Positions 1-12,439 are shown, counted from the stretch's first letter. The stretch: 64,000 nt of DNA from Prunella strophiata (GCA_036583965.1 JAZBQD010000014.1:42630990-42694989); one strand, 5' to 3'. Notes: generated by a model from the letters alone, not told the origin. Numbers and translations: made by a program.

Positions 1-253
1 AACTGTAAACAATCAATCTTTCATGCTGCCTATGTAAGGCTTTTCAGGCAAAGAGCTGAATATCATATTTCTCTGATATTGAGAAAAATCTATATTGGAA
101 AATTTCTAGGTGGTATTGTGTGATTTTGTGGGAAAATTGTGAAAGATGTGGTACAGGTGTTCATTTATTGTAATTCCCACTATACATTGAAATGCTATTT
201 TTTTTCTAGCTATTTTACCCCACATTTCCATCTGAGGTAGAGCAGCTGCATAC
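1..253 (-). other. ANO6 intron 13 (partial)
   Basis: AT-rich sequence following the exon 13 donor and running off the window. Nothing else was recognised. Confidence 0.8.
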
Positions 254-479
254 CAAAGTCAGTGATCAGGATTGCCACTTTTTCATAGACGATGTTGAGA
301 ATCATAATGACGACAAAGCTGATGAGGGAGGCGGTCACTGACGTGGCCGTCTGCGGGGTCAGGTACTTGCGGATCGCCTCCGTCCCACTGATGTGCTGGG
401 ACAACTTTGCAGAGAACACCAGGAAAACTGAGAGCCTGTAGACAATGATTCCAACAACTGAAGCAATAATCAAAAGGAT
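254..479 (-). CDS. ANO6: ANO6 coding exon 13 (TM3-TM4)
   Basis: 226 nt, phase 0 to 1, residues 467-541 plus one base. It contains ILLIIASVVGIIVYRLSVFL (TM3), the outer loop with KYLTPQTATSVTA, and TM4 SLISFVVIMILNIVYEKVAI ending LITDF. The Phe at residue 521 matches Phe518 of mouse TMEM16F, reported as part of the inner activation gate. The donor is GTATGC, and the next exon should begin AA to complete a Glu codon, as in human NFE. The acceptor is TTGGCAG. A human N-G-T glycosylation sequon in the TM3-TM4 loop reads S-G-T here. Confidence 0.96.
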
Positions 480-1947
480 CTGCCAAAGGGAATGCAAGAA
501 AGATGTTCATGTTCAACCACTGGCGTTAGGAAAAAGTGAGTTAAAAACACATTTTATGATAGGCAAAAGGAAAGCAATTTTGTGCCTGTCATTCCATTGC
601 AAGAGGATGATCAAATAAGATACAAAGCAATAAATAGAGAATCCATAAAAGAAGCATTTTTTTCATGTAGCATAGTAAATCTGCAGGAAAGAAAAGAGAT
701 GGTCTGTTTTATGACTAATAACAAGGGCTTTTACTGATGTAAGCCAATATAACAAGAAGTGTAATCAAATCTTGCACCTCAAGGCATGTGATGGGAGAAA
801 ACTCTTCATATTGGACAATTGGCAGGATGGCAAATATACTAGAGTCTACACTGATTATGGAGGGGGCTGCACCTTCTCTTCCACATTATACTATTGCAGA
901 CTACAGACCCCTCAAAGGAATAGAAAAAAATTTAAGCCAAGTCATGTAGTCTGAAGGAGGTGCAGTAATGATCCAGGCACCCCATCTTGCTTGCCATCTC
1001 CTCTTTCTGCATCTCTTCCTGCTTTTATTTCTTGCTAGTTCTCTAGCTATTGCTCAGTTTAAGGTCCACAGGCTGTGTATCTTTTTTTCACTATCTCAGC
1101 AAACTGCCATGAACTACCTTCCTTGACCCTGCACACAGTAACTATGCAGTAACACAAGTGACAAACCCAGAACAAATCTCTTCCCTCCAACATGAAGTCT
1201 GGCTTATTTAAACCCAACAGCAAATCAGTATTCTTTCCTTTCTGTTTCAAATGTGTCAATAGTGAGGCTCTCCTGGGCTGCCAGACACCACTCTCTCTCC
1301 TATCTGCATCCTATCACTGAGAATGAGGTCTTTTCCAGCTGCTATTTGTGCTACAAATGAGGAGCATGCTAAAACACAGAGCTTTTCAAGGCAATCTTTC
1401 TGGGCCTGCTCATTGTGTTATATATTGTGTCATGGCTGACGGGACTGCTTTCAAGGTTTAGTTTTAATTAAAGTAGCAGCTCTGGAAGATTAAAGAGCAG
1501 CCAGCTTTGCACTGTTAAGTGAAACACAAAACCTGAAAGAGGTCATGGACTGTGAGACACAATATGGAAGAGCACAGCTGGAACAAATCAGACAGAAACT
1601 AGCAGGGAGGAGAGCATATAAACCAAAGTCTTCCCCTTACTACCCCCCTAAAAGCAAAGGCATTTGTCATAAAGTAATGAGGGAAAAACCAATGGACCAC
1701 CTTCACAAGCATAACTCACAAGCTACAGTTGCAGGATATTTTGATACTGTATGCTAATAACTATTGGGTGACTACAGCTACCTTCTCCATGTGGGTCCAT
1801 ACCTTATGGGCTTGATTTATGCATGAGATGGAAATCCAACTGAACCTGCTCCATTCTAATTTTCTGTTCAGTTCAGGAGGATCATTCTTTTAGACAGTTA
1901 CTAGAGAAGTGAATTTATGAGGAGAAAGAATATGAGAAGAACTTTAC
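480..1947 (-). other. ANO6 intron 12
   Basis: About 1.5 kb of unique-looking, AT-rich intron. No repeat family, RNA gene or further exon was recognised; short open frames here have no family signature. Confidence 0.8.
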
Positions 1948-2025
1948 CCAGAAGAAGATGGCACTTGTACAGAAAGTCATCCGCACGCACTTCCCACATG
2001 CAGTGTATGGCACATGTTCTTCTTG
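1948..2025 (-). CDS. ANO6: ANO6 coding exon 12 (start of TM3)
   Basis: 78 nt, phase 0 to 0, residues 441-466. The translation is QEEHVPYTACGKCVRMTFCT then SAIFFW, aligning with human EEERIPFTAWGKCIRITLCA then SAVFFW. The Trp of human TAWGKC is Cys here. The acceptor is TTTTACAG and the donor GTAAAG. The exon starts TM3. Confidence 0.93.
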
Positions 2026-3483
2026 CTGTAAAAGATTAGGAAACAGATCAAGGAAGCACCCAATCTTCTTTCATCTTTTTTTTTTTTTGTGTGCTCCAAT
2101 TAAACTCTTTATTATACTGAGGGCAGAAAAAAAGGAAAAAAGCACCTTGCTTTGTTTCCTGGAAACTCAACATTTATTCATGATTTCAGAAATCTTGCCT
2201 GATTACAGGTGTCTTTTTTGCTGCCCCTTCTAAGATAAAAATTACTTCCATAGAGGTAGAGGGTCTTCAGCTCTTATTGACTTCTGCTATTACAGGGTGC
2301 ATAGTCCTTTCAAATGGACCCATCCTTCTTGGCTGATCATGGCATCCAAGGTCATTATCTTTCATAATCCAATGACTAAATTTAGCAGGCACTAAAATTT
2401 TGGTCCTTGATCTCTGTATTTCTCAAGTGTATCACATACGAACAATGGGATGGCTTCCCCAAGGAAAATGACTACCTCAGTGTGGTACTGTGAAAATTCA
2501 CTGAATCTTTAAAGAATCTCTGAGGCCCAAAATAAAATATTTTAGCATATTCTTCACTCTTTGAACTGTCTGAAAGGAACTTTCTAGCTATGACTTTATC
2601 TATTAAGGTGGCATAGGTTTATAAGCTTTTAAACAGGACGAGGTTTTCGATAGTACAAGATACAAAAAGAAGATCTATATAGGACAGTTTCAACTATGGC
2701 AGTTAATTTTGAAACTATTCAAGTGCCCTCTAATAAACATTAGTATAATGTGGATGGAATGTGAAAGCAGTGCAAATGATTAGACAAAAGACAGAGTAAT
2801 CTATTGACAGAGAATAATAAAAAGTGAAACTGAACTTGAGTAAGCTGCCGAAGCTAAAGCTACTCAAATGTATAATAAATAGAAATCTAAACTAAGATCC
2901 TCATAAATATGAATCCTCTGTCATTAAAATGAGGTTTATCCTTGTCTCTGCAAGTTTGTTGTTATTAATCATAATTTCATCCATATGCACTTAGCAACAA
3001 TAGCTATTTATACATGTTTCAAACAGAAACATCTTCAGTTAAAAAACATTCCTGGCATAATATATAATAATGCAACGTTTCCCTCTATTCACCTTTTTTT
3101 TTCCTGATGCATTCCTAGGTAAAGATAGCAAATGCTCTGTGATCTTGGCCTCTGGCAGCAACAATTAATAATTTCATGGGGGATTTAATAAAGTAGACTT
3201 AGTCTTCTAAGCTGGGGATGATGCCTACTTCTGTTTATCTAAGACAGAGGAACCTCAGCAGCGCAATGTCCTCAAACAGGAAACTACTTTAAAGTGCTTT
3301 CAGTTAGATATCAATTCCCTCTCTCAGCATCTGTACTTTATCAAGTCACTGTTTTCAGGCCAGCTTATCAATTTGAGGCACTGCTGATTTATAAAGCTCC
3401 AGTCCTGATTCACCATTTTCATAGTGTCTGATCACAGCATGCCTACAGCAGTAACCACCACCAGTTGTCAAAATATTCCTTAC
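2026..3483 (-). other. ANO6 intron 11
   Basis: About 1.5 kb of AT-rich intron with a short poly-T run near 2078-2089. No other element was recognised. Confidence 0.8.
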
Positions 3484-3629
3484 CTGTGTGATTTCATTGA
3501 TCACCACATGAGTGCAGCGAGCTTCGTATTCCGGGCGAACTTGCTCTTCTTGCTCCAAGTACTCAACTGTGTCCCACTCATACTCCAGCTCAGCCTGCCG
3601 TCGCTTCCAAAACTCCAAAAAAAAAGTCA
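3484..3629 (-). CDS. ANO6: ANO6 coding exon 11 (end of TM2 and intracellular loop)
   Basis: 146 nt, phase 1 to 0, residues 392-440. It reads VTFFLEFWKRRQAELEYEWD, then TVEYLEQEEQ and RPEYEARCTHVVINEITQ. The FLEFWKRRQAELEYEWDTVE block is the most diagnostic ANO6 signature in the window. The acceptor is TTTGGACAG and the donor GTAAGG. The exon forms the end of TM2 and the charged intracellular TM2-TM3 loop. Confidence 0.97.
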
Positions 3630-6600
3630 CTGTCCAAACGATAGACAAAATGAGCAATACCTCGTGAGTACTGGATACTGCTTGCCCCCTCTGGTCTGTA
3701 ACACATGGCTCAGTATTCCATACAGCTTTTCACAGACATGGAATAAAACCTTTATTAGCTAATGCAATGGTGAAAACAACTGGATCTACTCCTTTCATGC
3801 AATTATGATTTTGGATGCATAAGTACTTTAATATGAGAAACCTGAGGTAAATGGTGGTGTAACCATATACTAAAGAATGTATATACTTTATCTATGTATT
3901 TTCCTTCTGCCTAAGGCCAAAATACGAGTACTTTTGATTTTATATTACAGACTGCTTTGAAAAAGTTTAACATGGGATACTTAAGAAAATAAATTGTTTG
4001 GATAGCTGAAGAAAAAATGCTGGAAAGTGCAGACTTCTAGAAAAATTAAACTCAGTATGCTAAAAATTGTCACAGAGAAGAGCTAATGCTCATTCTCGCT
4101 GCAATTTTTGTGCAGACAAGTTATCAATTTGCAGACTACAAAAACAATGTTTGTTCAGGTAAAATTGTTTAAATACAGCTGTCTTTCCTCCTCTGCTAGC
4201 ACAAACCTGAAGAGACTGCAGCTCTTTTGTATGGCATGGAGCTTAGAAACTCCCTGGGCTGGGCCAGCTGTTTCCCTGGACTGTGCTCCTGCAGCTGGAG
4301 GCACTGAGGGATCAGGTACACAGATGCCTAAGTGGTAATGGTTAAACATGAATCCAGCCAAACTCATTACCTTGTCCCAAGACATTGCACAGGCAGATCA
4401 GGCAGCAGAGGCAATGACAAACCCAGATGGGAAGGCTGGGAGGAGCTCAGGATGCTGGGTGTCAGTACTGTGCTCCCTGGCACACCTGGATGCTTCATTC
4501 TTGAAGAGGGTGCAGTCTCAGATTAAATGAATGGTGTGGCTCTGCAGCACTGTTTCCAGGAGGAGTAGTATCCAATCACTGCCCTCTCTTTGCTCTCACT
4601 GTCTGGGAGTAATTAACCCTAAAACTGGGGTTTTTTTACTAGTTTGGCCCCTCATTCTGAATGATGAAACCTCAGCGGCATGCAGTTACAAGTCCAAACA
4701 TTTAAGGTTATGTCTAAAATCAGGTGTGGTTGAAAAATCCCAAACCAAAACATTTAAAACCCAGGAAGCTCCATGGGCTGGGCTGTGAGATGACCTTGGC
4801 ACCTGAAAACAGGCAAAACTCCAGAAAACCCTGCTCCCCTGATTACTCAGGGGCCTCTTTCACAAGGACTTCTCCACTCCTTCATGCTAAGGAGCAGCAA
4901 GGACTTTGCAAGCAGTGGACCAGAGGGGTCTCATCTGCTTTCTCCTGCAGAGCAAGGACATTAGTCTTCCATAAACCTCTAACTGCTGCCCAGCCCACAT
5001 CACAGGAATCTACAGGCTGTACTGATTTGTTCCAGCTGCAAATTCAGCTGCTGCTGGAGAGCCCAGAAGTGCAGGGACTCCTTTGTGATGATAGCCTCAC
5101 ATGCTAACTGTGACAGAAGGGCACATAACACAGGGACAGCTCTCCCAGCCCCCTATTAGCTGTGTTGTGTCTTTCAGAGCAGGAAAGGAGCTCCTGCTGG
5201 ATTTGCCATTTTCCTTTTATTTTGAAGCAAGATTGTTTCAGCAGTGGAAACAAATGACATTTCAGAATCAGGAGATCAAAGCAGTCATTTCATGTCATAT
5301 TGAACAGTGTCCCCTTTTGTGTGTCTCCCAACACTGCCCTTCAAGCTGGCCCAGGTATTCTGCCTCTGAAGCTGTGTCACCAAGGTCTGAGAAGTGCCTC
5401 CATTAGAGAACATTTCTTGGCTTAACTGACCTTGCTCAGGGAGGGGATCCAGGAATGGCAGCAAGTGAAGTGGAAGCTGCCTCTTGTTCATGACCTTTGC
5501 CAATCTAGTCTGACCAGCAAAGGGAGAATTGGCAGAGAATTAATGTAGAAAAAGGGCTAACTCCTGAGGCCAAATTCCCTGGTGTTTTATAGTGCTTTAA
5601 GATTTTTGAAGGGAATACACACAAGAAAATATTATGCACTTATTAGAAGTTTATTGATGATAATGATGCATTAATATACCTAAGAGTCTAGTATTAATTT
5701 CAATTGTTTTGGACAAGGAGGTCTAAAAATGTAATAGAGCAAGATGAAAATTACAGCTGGAATTACACCGGGACCATGGGTCACAGTACAATTTTGGTTG
5801 AATTTCTGTAATATAATTCACCTCTTTATATAGTGGACTTACAACAAGAATACTAATAGACCTTGCAGCCATCTCTATAACCATGAAGCTTAACTTTGTA
5901 ATTATTGCTCCTGGAACCATTCTTCAAAACAGGAAGCACAATTTTAATTAAAAACCAAATTGCCAATAAATTAACTCTTGACGTGATGGGAGAAGATTAA
6001 ATTAGTATCAAACTACTAATAACTTTTAATTTAGTGAATTCCCTGCTGGTATTTTGACTTCAGCATATGTTTTGGAAAAAACCCTTATTTTTGAAGTTAT
6101 ACATTTCATCTTACATTTCTTTAAAGCAAGAGTTATTTTGAAGCACTTTAGGTCATCATAGGGAAATAAAAATACAGTATGTTTTACAAAAAAAGCAAAT
6201 TTTGCATTCTTGTAAGCCTACATATGAATTCAAAATATTACATGAGCTACATTCTCTATAGCACCTGGTATGCAGACCTAACATGAAACTTCCATAATTA
6301 CTGGATAAGACACTGCAATAAAAGCCAATTATAAAGCTGATAATCTGAATAAAATAAATTATTTCTAGGAAAATAAACCTCACCTAATCCCTTGAATATA
6401 GCACCAAGTGTTTTCACCTGTGGGAAACACCCTGGTTTCATATACATTTTCTCTGCTAAAAGATAAATCTAGTGCTTATAACCTACGACACTTTTTACAA
6501 TCAGCTTCTTAAATAAAGACAGAAGGAAAAGATTCCTGGGAAATGTAACAAATTACTATTTTTCAATTGCATTGTGCAGTAACACAGCTGTTAACAGCAC

Positions 6601-6954
6601 AAGCATCTCCATAAGTCTTTGGGAAAAAAAAACCCCAGCTCCTCTGACAGATATTCTTAAGTATGTGGCTGGTTCCTGCTGGATGAACATGTGGCAGTCT
6701 TAACCACCTCCCTCAGACTTTTCTTCAAGTCATCAAAACAGAACAGATACTGAAGACTAATTTTTAAGACTACAATTTTTTGTTTGCTTATGATGAGTTC
6801 CTGTGAATGTGCTTGTTTTCTATGGAACTACTTTCCACTGAATTCCTAAGTGCTAGCAAATGAAGTCAGTGCAAATTTATCCATGGTTTCTTGGCTGATG
6901 CTGGAGGCTTGGCCAAAATTAGATAACAAACCACAGTTGTTGAAATCGACTTAC
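3630..6954 (-). other. ANO6 intron 10
   Basis: About 3.3 kb. The part at roughly 4200-5500 is richer in GC and has several chance open frames, the longest at 4724-5107 on the plus strand. The rest is AT-rich. No repeat or gene was recognised. Confidence 0.75.
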
Positions 6955-7015
6955 CCCATATTCCCATAAATACTGCAAACACCAGTGTTCCAAAGCTATC
7001 AAATATACAGAGCTT
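6955..7015 (-). CDS. ANO6: ANO6 coding exon 10 (TM2, first part)
   Basis: 61 nt, phase 0 to 1, residues 372-391 plus one base. The translation KLCIFDSFGTLVFAVFMGIW is almost identical to human. It gives the end of the outer loop and most of TM2. The acceptor is TTTTCCAG and the donor GTAAGT. Confidence 0.95.
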
Positions 7016-8239
7016 CTGGAAAAGTGGAAAATAAAAAAAAGTCTTAAAATATAACTGACGATTTTTATTCTTCTACACCAACCCAGAACAGTACCCAGAA
7101 GCTGCTTACTGAAAATGTTGATATTCAGTTTTTATGTAGTTTCATAAACAACATTTGTGGATAGTGTTTCCTCAATTTCTGTCCATGCACAGCACTCACC
7201 AGTAAATCAAGGAAATTAAATGCAAAGTTCAGAATTAAAAATAAAAGCCATATATGCATTATAAGGGACAGTAAAATGATGTGCATCTCAAACTTCCTTC
7301 CATCTGTTGCATACTAAGAGGAAAAACAGTGCTTCTGGTCTGGGAACTCAGGATAGAATTATGGATTTTTAGTACAGCCACTAAGGCCATGAGCACATCT
7401 GGTTCTCATAAGCAGGATAACAAGTTAGTTAGTAAAACCACACTCTGATGAAATACCTCTGTGGTCACTATCTCCCTTTTTTTTTTTTCCATCATAGCCT
7501 CTTCCCTGCAATCTTATTTCTTTTACCATGTAAGTGTGCTGATGCTACACATTAAATTTGGGCAAAATATTTTTGACGAATAGCTGAAAAATTGTAGTTT
7601 TGGGACTGAATCTAGGAGAGGAATGATGAAAAGCTAACATTAACTTAGTGAGACAAGGTAATGGGGAAAGAAAGTGAGGTTCCTTTTGACAGGAATAAAG
7701 AGCAGACAACAGGACATGGCTGTGTGACAGCTTCTGTCATAGCCAACACCAGCCTCTCCTTGTACCCATCTTCTCCTTGGCAACACAGATCAAATTCAAG
7801 GCACAGATCCAGAGAACTTCTTCGTGCAGGGAGGAGGCAGAAATTAGAAATGTGAAAACAAGCTTTAAATGCTTCCTTAGAAAAATTGATTCAGAGTTAC
7901 TGAATCAAGGCTTTAGCTGAATCTTTCCTTCCCTCAAAAAGAAGTACCCCCAAATGAAACCAATTTTCAATTGAAATAACCTTTTATTCTCATATCAAAT
8001 ATCAGCAGCTATGTGAAATAAAAAAAAATTAAATTTTTCATCTTAGATCAAGTTGGAGCAATTAATGTTGTTGTTTTTACTTTTTGAAGTTGAGTCACTG
8101 TATCAAAAGGAACAACTATTTGCATGTCTTTAGCAGTTCTGCAGGACATTCATGGAGGACCAACATTGTTTTATATGTAGTACTAGAGAAAACACAATTA
8201 AGGTTCAAAAGGGTGTCTACAAGCTGTAGATGTAGTTAC
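7016..8239 (-). other. ANO6 intron 9
   Basis: About 1.2 kb of AT-rich intron with a short pyrimidine/T run near 7476-7489. Nothing else was recognised. Confidence 0.8.
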
Positions 8240-8345
8240 CTTGGATGATTCACAAGTGATGGTGAGGTTCCAGTAGGTACATACTTTATCACACTGAGGG
8301 CACATTATGATATTACCTCCTATGTTGGGGTCACATACTTCTTGG
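8240..8345 (-). CDS. ANO6: ANO6 coding exon 9 (cysteine-rich outer loop)
   Basis: 106 nt. The first base completes Ser336, then residues 337-371 read [20 protein letters not shown] and [15 protein letters not shown]. The cysteines at about 340, 351, 354, 358 and 367 match the conserved extracellular loop of anoctamins. The NLT at Asn362 is a glycosylation sequon that lines up with human NIT. The acceptor is TTTTTAG and the donor GTAACT. Confidence 0.94.
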
Positions 8346-9582
8346 CTAAAAACAAAATTAGTCAGTCACTCACCAACACTAAATTCTTTAGTCCTTTTTC
8401 ACACATGAAGACAGTGCAATAATCTCAGGGAATTAAGGAATAATTTACCAGTGATCTGCACTCAAGAATTCCACCCCCACCCCTTGCCCTGGCAACATAT
8501 CCCCATTTCCAATCATAGCCCTCATCTCAAAAATGGATGACACACTAAGAAAATAACTTCCATCCCTTGTACATGGCGGTAATTCTCAAAACTGCCCACA
8601 CTAACAATAAAACAGCTCTTAAGAGATCTCACAGTCTTCAGTGGGAAGCCCACAGCTGCATGCTCACACATGCTATCGTAGCAAGTCTGAAGGGAGGAGG
8701 AAGAGCAGCACTGCCTAGCAGAACAAGGAATAGCTGCAGAGCCCAAAGGACCTCCTAGTCTCTGTGGTCTCCTAAGCAGGATCAGACTGGAAATGGTGCA
8801 GAGGGAAGCTGCCACAAGGATTAATTGGTTTTCAGGTCTGTCTCCTAAGAGATGGCAAAGGAGCTGCCATCTCACACACACTAACCCAGCATGGTGGAGG
8901 CTGAAAGGTAATGTCATTACTTCCTACTGTAATAGTGGCAAAAAGCTAAATGGGTATAAATTGGGCACAGGAGTGGAGCCCTTCAGCATGGATTGTGAAC
9001 ACCCTTCCAGGAAGGGGTATACAACTGGATGGCCTGTAGGTCCTCTGACACAATGCCATATTTTTTTTTCCCCTGGGTCATTGGCTATGATTGAATTTTG
9101 TTGTGTTCTGATGACAGAATTTGTGTCATGGCTATGCCCTGCCTTCCAAGGTATCCTAAGCAGCTGATGGTCCCTGTGCTGTTGCTCTTCCTTTATTTTC
9201 CCAAATTAGAGGACAGAAACTTTTAACATCTTTGGGTATCCAATTCAAGGCTTACCACAATGTAAATTATGTCTTATGGCAATTTGTATTGACTTCTGAT
9301 TGTCCCTCCTTGTGTTTCTGCACTAGGTATGGTGAACCTCATGCAAAATATAAATAAAATTATGCAATAGCAAACTCCCAGATGTCTGACTGCAATGGCC
9401 CATGGATATCCATTATTTATCTAATATTTTTATGCCTGTGCCTTCAAATCCACCATGGCAGTTCTTGGGCCTTTTAATTTTGCCTCCTTCATTAAGCAGT
9501 GTCTTGCAAACCCTGTACTGTCCCCCTGTGTACAGGACTGATCAAAACTGCATGTGATATTAAACCAGGCCTGACCAGGTAC
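8346..9582 (-). other. ANO6 intron 8
   Basis: About 1.2 kb. A mid-GC stretch at 8520-9170 has open frames on both strands but no recognisable protein or repeat signature. Nothing else was seen. Confidence 0.75.
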
Positions 9583-9717
9583 CTCCATGTGCAGTTGTCC
9601 TTTTGCAGGCAGCCATACAGAAAACAGCCAACTCCTACAACTGCAGCCACAGTCAGCATATTTGTGTAAAAACCCAGCCAAGCAAAGTAGATGCCAATTT
9701 TCTCTCCATAGTATTTC
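9583..9717 (-). CDS. ANO6: ANO6 coding exon 8 (TM1)
   Basis: 135 nt. The first base completes Arg291 and the last two bases begin Ser336. It encodes KYYGEKIGIYFAWLGFYTNM, then LTVAAVVGVGCFLYG and ends KDNCTW. The hydrophobic stretch from about residue 298 to 326 is TM1, and an N-C-T glycosylation sequon follows at Asn332 on the outer side. The acceptor is CTTCACAG and the donor GTACCT. A different frame is also open across this exon, which can hide it from simple ORF searches. Confidence 0.94.
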
Positions 9718-10125
9718 CTGTGAAGGAGAAAGGTGTGGCTTTTTATTTATTTTTTTTAAACACAAGTAAATTTGCATTTCTGCTTAATATGGCTCTTCAT
9801 TTCACACATTTTATGCCAGCTCATGTTGTCACAATCCTCTGGTTTCAACTTTGGGAGTAGTATTGCATGCTTTTGCAAATGGATAGAAATGGGGGGAAAA
9901 AAGGGAAAAAGAGAAAAGATCATACCTCGCAAAGAAAAATTTGAAGTGGTTGCCTTTTCATAAATCAGCTCATTATGAAACCAATCTCAAATTATGCTCC
10001 TGTGCATGAGCTGACCTGGGTCAGCTTCCCTCAGAACTGACCTGTATCTCTGACTTCTCCAAAACCAGACCTATTATGTAGATTTCTCATTCTCCCTGCA
10101 TTAGTCCAATGCCAATTACACCAAC
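9718..10125 (-). other. ANO6 intron 7
   Basis: 408-bp short intron, with nothing beyond splice signals and short A and T runs. Confidence 0.85.
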
Positions 10126-10241
10126 CTGATGAAATCCAGAGGCTGCAGTTTGAAGATGTTTTTAGGATGAGCCCATTCTCTGTAGAGGAGATACCGTTCA
10201 CTTGGACAGTTGGGATCAGTCGACAGGTGCCTAAAACTTGA
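10126..10241 (-). CDS. ANO6: ANO6 coding exon 7
   Basis: 116 nt, phase 0 to 2, residues 253-291. The translation starts SSFRHLSTDPNCPSERYLLY, then REWAHPKNIFKLQPLDFI and two bases of an Arg codon. This matches human NERYLLYREWAHP and QPLDLIRKYYGEK across the junction. It leads from the cytosolic domain into TM1. The acceptor is TTTTGCAG. The donor is GTTGGT, weaker than the other donors. Skipping would shift the frame. Confidence 0.95.
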
Positions 10242-12313
10242 CTGCAAAACAGAAGGAGTATGAGAAGATAGCACTAAAAGCTGACCAGTGCAGTGTGGGA
10301 GGTAGTACTGAAGTTAATTTCACCCCCTAAAGAGTTGCAGCTGTTCTGATTACTAAAGATTTAGAACAGGTGTGCCCTTAATAGGGCACAGGTACCTCCA
10401 ATGACCTTGAGTAGTATAAGAGGAGGAACCAGCAAGAGAGGAGAGACAGAATTCAAGTTAGCAGTGCTGTGGTGAAGAAGGAGGATGGCATCAGTACTGT
10501 GAGGAACAGAACTAGTGAAAAAGTATGGGACTTTCTACAGCAAGATAACATTTCAGAGCTTGCTGATATAACTAGTAACCCTATCTGTGTTGATAATGAC
10601 AGTGCAGCTCATCTCTGTGGATGGTCTCTATGCCATGAAGCTAGAGTCTGGAGTAGCTTTTAGACAGTCTTGCTGCAAGCTAGGAAAAGGAGCAGCAGCT
10701 CTGAGAGCACACCAGGACTCAGGATAGAAGATTGTCAGAAAGGCACTGAAAGCTAAAGTAAATGCTGTACATATGTGAGCTGAAAATAACAGGGAACTCA
10801 TCATGAACTTAATGTAAGCACATGTCAGCGTCTTGGCACTTAGGAATAGAAAATAAAAAAGGATCCATTCTAATTAGAGAACAGGACTGAACTAAAATGG
10901 ATTTTAAGGAGCTTTAACATGCTACACATGCTTTGCTTCAAAATAATATTATACTAGAATACAGGCTGGAAAGACTGAGGGAAAAATCCAGGGCCTCTAG
11001 TCTCGCCTTTAAATTTATAAGAGAGTTCACATGGAGATAATCTTTGTATTTCTTAGTAGGCTATTAAAAAAGCTATTTCAATAAAACCTGATTTTTTTTG
11101 AGACACTTTTTCCATTCTATATCTGTGATGCAACAACATGAGTAATGTTTGTAGAAATCTATTTGCTACTTCTCATTTTCAGCATAGCTGTTATGTATAA
11201 TTTCAACTATATAAAAAGACAGTCATTAATTACTAGTCATACTGAGTCCAAATTCCCCACGCCATCACAGAAATAGCCTGCAAGGCAGGTTTTAAATTTT
11301 TAAAAGGAAACCTTAAAAATGGCTAGTCACAAATTATATGAATTCTATTCTGTAAAGCTTTGATTACTTACAAGAAACATGGTTTGTCTTGATTCTGCCT
11401 TAAAAATTTCTTTGAAAACCTTGGAGGCCTCCTAAATATTTTAAGCCAAGTCCATGCAGCTGAAGCAGTTATCATTCCTGACCTCCCATGTTCTCAATGT
11501 CTCCTTGACAGAACACACCTTGGACACAGAATGGTGGCTCTGAGGGGGACAAGTTGGGATGTTGCAGTTATGCAATAGATAGAATACAGAAAATCAGCCC
11601 TCAGTCTTTGCTCACTTTGCATTCACAGCCTCACATGGAGTTTCTTCTTTGTCAAATATTCTGAAATCTGATTTTTTCCTCCTTGATTTTTTTTTTTTTT
11701 TGCGCTATTGCTAGCCTTGGTATACAAAACAATTTTCAGTATAACTTTCTTATTGAAATTATCTACTTTTAAAAGCTTCAAAAATGTAGCTGTAAAATCT
11801 GGATTTGTTGTTATTGCGAGGTGAAATTGAAACCAGTGAAGCTTTTCTCTGCAGGATTCTGAAAACACCTGTGAGACATTGGACTGGCTGGGCAGAGTCT
11901 TCCTGTAGAAACCTGAGTCTCATACATGCATGCTGCAATGTTTGGGAACCAAGGGACTGTTTCTCACTGTGCAAGACTTTCACACATCCTAAAATGAGAT
12001 TTGCAGTCTACATCTTCATCAACGATGTTGATAGGAATTTTAATATTGGAAAATTGCACACTAATGAAACATTGATTTAGGACTGATAATGCAGGGTGCC
12101 ATAGGAGCTATCTCTCAGTCCAGGTGCTTTACTGAAATACATTTCCCAGAAGACACAAGTCTAAGAACTCTCAAGTGAAATATATTGTTTTTCATTTATA
12201 GAAATACATTTTGAACCAACAGTGCTTTGGAAGAAAATCTCTTTAGCAAAACCACATCCTAATCTTCTATGTAGATATAATACCAGTCCAGGAATAAGGC
12301 AATGAATAGAGCT

Positions 12314-12330
12314 TATATATATATATATAT
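12314..12330. repeat. TA microsatellite
   Basis: About eight TA units in intron 6, about 110 bp from the exon 6 donor. Confidence 0.95.
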
Positions 12331-12362
12331 CCTCTAGGTATATTAAAGGATATATCTCTATC

Positions 12363-12400
12363 TAGATGGAGTTCAGACCTCTAGATATAGTTCAAACCTC
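12363..12400. repeat. 19-bp tandem duplication
   Basis: TAGATGGAGTTCAGACCTC is followed directly by TAGATATAGTTCAAACCTC, 16 of 19 bases the same. It ends about 40 bp inside intron 6 from the exon 6 donor. Confidence 0.85.
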
Positions 12401-12439
12401 TATTTCAAAGTGTATTTTAGTTACAAGCACCAGACTTAC

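Larger units (their letters stand above)
10242..12439 (-). other. ANO6 intron 6
   Basis: About 2.2 kb. It holds an interrupted inverted repeat at 10372-10389, a T15 run at 11687-11701, a TA microsatellite at 12314-12330 and a 19-bp tandem duplication at 12363-12400. No other element was recognised. Confidence 0.8.

Noticed and set aside
8522..8917. 131-codon minus-strand open frame in intron 8
   Set aside because: Sits between exons 9 and 8 in the wrong context, has no splice-compatible match to ANO6 and no known domain.
9430..9777. 115-codon minus-strand open frame covering exon 8
   Set aside because: It is a shifted frame. The true exon 8 frame gives the TM1 sequence and ends at a GT donor.
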